From Candidatus Thorarchaeota archaeon (GTDB lineage: Archaea; Asgardarchaeota; Thorarchaeia; Thorarchaeales; Thorarchaeaceae), in assembly GCA_016840245.1 (NCBI GenBank), contig JAEOST010000219.1, forward strand, positions 1 through 7,937: a DNA stretch of 7,937 nucleotides, written 5' to 3'. A model generated the notes under the pieces. That model was given only the letters and a program-made list of their open reading frames with translations. It searched no databases and was not told the DNA's origin. The translations under genes and the position numbers were made by a program. Of the stretch, positions 5,441-7,937 are shown in pieces. Position 1 is the first letter of the stretch. The number at the start of each line of letters is the position of its first letter.

Positions 5441-6826
5441 ATGAGTGCTGACGGCGCTTTACCTTTAAACATCAAAGATGCATTGGACTCTGAATTAGGT
5501 TACGTCTTAGTAGTCGCAGGTAATCCAGGCACAGGTAAATCCCTTTTTGTCCAAGAAGTTATGAGGGAGTATCCTAGCTCATTTCTAATCCTGACCAACT
5601 CTGAAAATATACCCAATTCAATGAAGGATTTAGCGAGTGATATTCAAGATTGGGACAAACGTCATGCACTAGCTCTTTATTGGAGGGAGGTTTCCGATGC
5701 AAACAATCCAGAATTCACACTGAAGAAACAAATATCCCTTCTATTGGGTAGTGAATCAGATAGACTTGAGTCAGATATAATCATTATAGATTCATGGTCA
5801 GATTTCATTCAACCCATTCCCCTAGAGAAGAGATACCAAATACAACAATCATTGATGTACGCCGCACGTAATGAGAATAAAAAGCTCATATTGGTAACTG
5901 AGATCGATAGCGAAGTTATTTCGAGTCATCAGCTAAGTCACTCTGCTGATGCTATCATATATCTTCAGAAACTCAGAACAGATCAGAGAATGTATCGACA
6001 ATTAGTAATTGAAAAGATGCGTTCTAGACCCCTTGCACAAGACACCTATCTATTCACACTAGCGAAAGGTAGGTTCACATACATTCCATGGTATATCCAC
6101 CAATATCCAGCTATCACAGTTGAAAGAGAACCACTGACAGATCCATCTGAATCAATGATATCTACGGGCAACAAAAGCCTTGATGGCCTCCTACATGGTG
6201 GTTTTGTAAAGGGTAGCATGAGTCTAATCGAAGTAGAGAACCTAGCAGCGCCATACCTGGAAACAATCTATATTCCGTTCTTGTCAAATCATCTGCAACT
6301 TGGCAGACCTGCAATCATTATACTTCCTGAAGGCTGGTCACCTGAGAGATTTACAGATGGATTAAGCCATTTCGTAGATCGAGAGGTTGTCAATAAGCAG
6401 GTTGTGTTCTTTGGGAGACAAGCACTTGGAAAGGACATCAACGTACGAAGCATTGACAATGATCCCTGGAAAACACTTCAAGAGATAAGGTATGAATCAA
6501 GTCAGCTTGAACGAAAATTTCAGAGGGAAGTCACTGAATTATTCGCTCTAGATACATTGGAGAATAGATATGGACCCGCTACTGTGAAGGGTATGATTGC
6601 TGAAGTTTCAGCTGCTCTTCCTGGTACAGAGAGGGCCGCAATTACGATTTTGAGTAGACAGCAGGCTATCACAAGTGGATCAGTATCTCCAAGCATGCAT
6701 CTAAGAGTACAAGAAATAAATGGAGTTCTTAGTGTGTGTGGAGTAAATCCCAGAACCAGTTTCCTTGCTGTGAGGCCAATATTGTCTGCAGGTTTCCTTG
6801 ATTATGAGCTTTTACCAATAGTATAG
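5441..6826 (+). CDS. Tandem KaiC-like protein: one P-loop domain, one degenerate domain
   Basis: A 461-residue protein with two RecA/KaiC-type domains. Domain 1 (about 18-230) has Walker A GNPGTGKS (27-34), Walker B IIIID (113-117) and a KMRSRP stretch (192-197) at the place of KaiC's KMRG motif, but lacks the usual GLDxLLGGG entry motif; its P-loop starts almost at the N terminus. Domain 2 (about 240-461) is the reverse: it keeps the entry motif SLDGLLHGGFVKGS (246-259), very like that of the KaiC-like protein at 2730-3494, but its P-loop position reads IEVENLAAPYLE (263-274) with no GKS/T. It should therefore bind nucleotide in domain 1 only, with domain 2 serving structure or partner binding. 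ATG 5441 has GGTGA six bases upstream. It is first in a tight run with a receiver 12 bases downstream, supporting a joint signalling role. The substrate or target is unknown. Confidence 0.88.
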   Translation: MSADGALPLNIKDALDSELGYVLVVAGNPGTGKSLFVQEVMREYPSSFLILTNSENIPNSMKDLASDIQDWDKRHALALYWREVSDANNPEFTLKKQISLLLGSESDRLESDIIIIDSWSDFIQPIPLEKRYQIQQSLMYAARNENKKLILVTEIDSEVISSHQLSHSADAIIYLQKLRTDQRMYRQLVIEKMRSRPLAQDTYLFTLAKGRFTYIPWYIHQYPAITVEREPLTDPSESMISTGNKSLDGLLHGGFVKGSMSLIEVENLAAPYLETIYIPFLSNHLQLGRPAIIILPEGWSPERFTDGLSHFVDREVVNKQVVFFGRQALGKDINVRSIDNDPWKTLQEIRYESSQLERKFQREVTELFALDTLENRYGPATVKGMIAEVSAALPGTERAAITILSRQQAITSGSVSPSMHLRVQEINGVLSVCGVNPRTSFLAVRPILSAGFLDYELLPIV

Positions 6827-6838
6827 AGGTAATGAACA

Positions 6839-7234
6839 ATGAACAACGATAACAAGACCTCGGAGCCAAAAACAATCCTGGTAGTCGATGATGAGGTCGT
6901 GACGACCGATTTAGCAAAGACATTCCTTGAGCGACATGGATTCAAAGTAGTACTAGCTCATGATGGAGAACAGGCACTCGAAATGGCCGAAAAAGAAGAA
7001 CCGGATCTCATTCTTCTTGATGTTATGCTTCCTAAGAAAGATGGATTTGAGGTCTGTAAAACACTGAAGAGTCAAGCCAAGTTCAAGGACACTCCAATTC
7101 TGATGTTTACAGCGAAAGGCTTGAGTAAGGACGTAGAGATGGGCCAAGAGGCAGGGGCAGATGAGTACATAATCAAACCCTTCTCTGGCAAAGCATTGGT
7201 TGCTACAATTAGAAAACACTTAGGTATAAATTAG
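6839..7234 (+). CDS. Single-domain response regulator, canonical receiver
   Basis: A 131-residue receiver domain with a 10-residue polar N-terminal extension and no output domain. All signature residues are present: D17-D18, phosphate acceptor D61 in LLDVMLP, the following KKDGFEVC, switch T91 (MFTAKG), aromatic Y110 and K113-P114 (IIKPF). It looks fully competent for phosphorylation and is much closer to the textbook bacterial-type receiver than the two upstream at 1944 and 2366, suggesting a separate origin or stronger constraint. ATG 6839 is preceded by GAGGT at 6826-6830, eight bases away; the ATG at 6832 is in another frame and stops after six codons. It sits between a tandem KaiC-like protein (12-base gap) and a P-loop-less RecA-fold protein (17-base gap), almost certainly in one transcript. 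Its likely partners are those proteins. Confidence 0.95.
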   Translation: MNNDNKTSEPKTILVVDDEVVTTDLAKTFLERHGFKVVLAHDGEQALEMAEKEEPDLILLDVMLPKKDGFEVCKTLKSQAKFKDTPILMFTAKGLSKDVEMGQEAGADEYIIKPFSGKALVATIRKHLGIN

Positions 7235-7251
7235 AGGGAGATATTACCCTA

Positions 7252-7937
7252 ATGGTGGGTAGACTAGAAAATCGCAATGGTGCTAAACAGAGCAACATCA
7301 TAGATAGTCTACTGACTAAACCCCCAAGAGGCTATGTCTTCCTTGTTCAAGCTGCACAGGATAGCCATTATGACCTCTTTATGATGACTATAATTAGGAG
7401 AGCAATCGAGATTGGATTGACTGTCCTAGAAGTTGTTACAGAGGCCAGAAATCGAGAGATTATGGCAGATATGGCAAAACTACAAGCGGCGAACTATCAG
7501 ATACTTGAGGTTGGATATGGGCAGGACACACTAGGTCATCATACATGTTCACCGCATCTTCACGAGATCAATATCATGTTACGAGGTCTTAGAAATGAGA
7601 TGGGACCCAACGTTATCTCCTTTGAGGGATTAACACCGCTCTTGATTGATTTCTCTGCTCGAGATGTAGTTCAGTTCTTCAAAGAAAGTGTCGAGGAGAG
7701 CATCAAGATGGGGTCAATTGAATTCTATCTTGTTCATGCTGAAACTGCAGACTCTGTAACGATGAACCAACTCTACTCATTAGCACAGGGTATCATCACA
7801 TTGACTACGTCTCGTGGAAAGCATTATCTCTCTGTCAAGAAAGCCACAGGTGTCGAACTTCCCTATAATCCAATTGAGTATGTTCCTAATATGCTAGCCC
7901 AGAAGAAATCAGATTGGCATATTGCACTACATTGGTA
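7252..7937 (+). CDS. P-loop-less RecA/KaiC-fold protein, 3' end outside window
   Basis: The frame is open from ATG 7252 to the right edge, 228 codons, with no stop reached. GAGGGAGAT at 7233-7241 is a good ribosome site about ten bases upstream; GTG 7255 is an alternative start. The order of elements resembles a KaiC-like/RAD55 domain: a first strand YVFLVQAA (28-35) where Walker A should follow but QDSHYDLF appears instead of GxGKS/T; a Walker-B-like strand VISFEGLTPLL (121-131), with E125 where the acid usually stands; then a strand pair IITLTTSRGKHYLSVKK (181-197), as in the C-terminal part of KaiC-like domains. H96-H97, C99, H102 and H104 cluster at 96-104, a possible metal site. I infer a non-catalytic RecA-fold partner. 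It follows the receiver gene by 17 bases. A second domain beyond the edge is possible. Confidence 0.82.
   Translation, partial: MVGRLENRNGAKQSNIIDSLLTKPPRGYVFLVQAAQDSHYDLFMMTIIRRAIEIGLTVLEVVTEARNREIMADMAKLQAANYQILEVGYGQDTLGHHTCSPHLHEINIMLRGLRNEMGPNVISFEGLTPLLIDFSARDVVQFFKESVEESIKMGSIEFYLVHAETADSVTMNQLYSLAQGIITLTTSRGKHYLSVKKATGVELPYNPIEYVPNMLAQKKSDWHIALHW

Noticed and set aside
6953..7219. Minus-strand 88-residue open frame
   Set aside because: Lies entirely opposite the canonical receiver gene, whose motifs prove the plus strand is coding.
1..7937. CRISPR array, insertion sequence, tRNA or rRNA
   Set aside because: No regular repeat-spacer pattern, transposase motif, terminal repeats, cloverleaf or rRNA-like stretch was seen on either strand.
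3691..7937. Cyanobacterial-type circadian clock (KaiABC)
   Set aside because: No KaiA or KaiB is present and none of the KaiC-like proteins has two intact P-loop domains.

Overview
The window looks like archaeal chromosomal DNA. It is moderately AT-rich (about 40% GC judged by eye, more AT in the gaps). Gene starts are preceded by GGTGA- or GAGG-type ribosome sites, TATA-like boxes sit before some genes, and the gene content is RecA/KaiC (RAD55-like) ATPases mixed with stand-alone receiver domains, a mix common in archaea. An Asgard/Thorarchaeota-like or other mesophilic archaeon would fit, but that is inference; no taxonomic marker gene is present.

Layout. Positions 1-1059 hold an unrecognised, mostly helical protein whose frame is open to the left edge, so it may be only a C-terminal part. 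Positions 1060-1943 are an 884-base AT-rich gap with no convincing gene. It is not featureless: it has an A/T hairpin, GTACA...TGTAC inverted repeats with matching half-sites, and three successive hairpins, the last followed by a T-run. Next come two plus-strand single-domain response regulators (1944-2306 and 2366-2746). The second overlaps, tail to tail by 17 bases, a minus-strand single-domain KaiC-like ATPase (2730-3494). A 196-base divergent gap leads to a plus-strand helical/TPR protein with a regularly spaced four-cysteine tail (3691-5271). After 169 bases a tight three-gene run begins: a tandem KaiC-like protein (5441-6826), a canonical response regulator (6839-7234), and a P-loop-less RecA/KaiC-fold protein that runs off the right edge (7252-7937).

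How the genes may work together. No histidine kinase, output domain, KaiA or KaiB is visible. The window gives three phosphorylatable receiver proteins, three KaiC-family proteins in different states of decay (complete P-loop; tandem with one P-loop and one pseudo-domain; no P-loop), and one TPR scaffold. The likely theme is a phosphorelay in which receivers control, or are controlled by, KaiC-like ATPases and their non-catalytic partners. This rests on family knowledge and gene neighbourhood, not on direct proof.

The most distinctive observations are the complementary decay of the two halves of the 461-residue protein, the neighbouring pseudo-ATPase, the C-X10-C-X10-C-X10-C tail of the TPR protein, and the GTAC-type operator array before the first response regulator.
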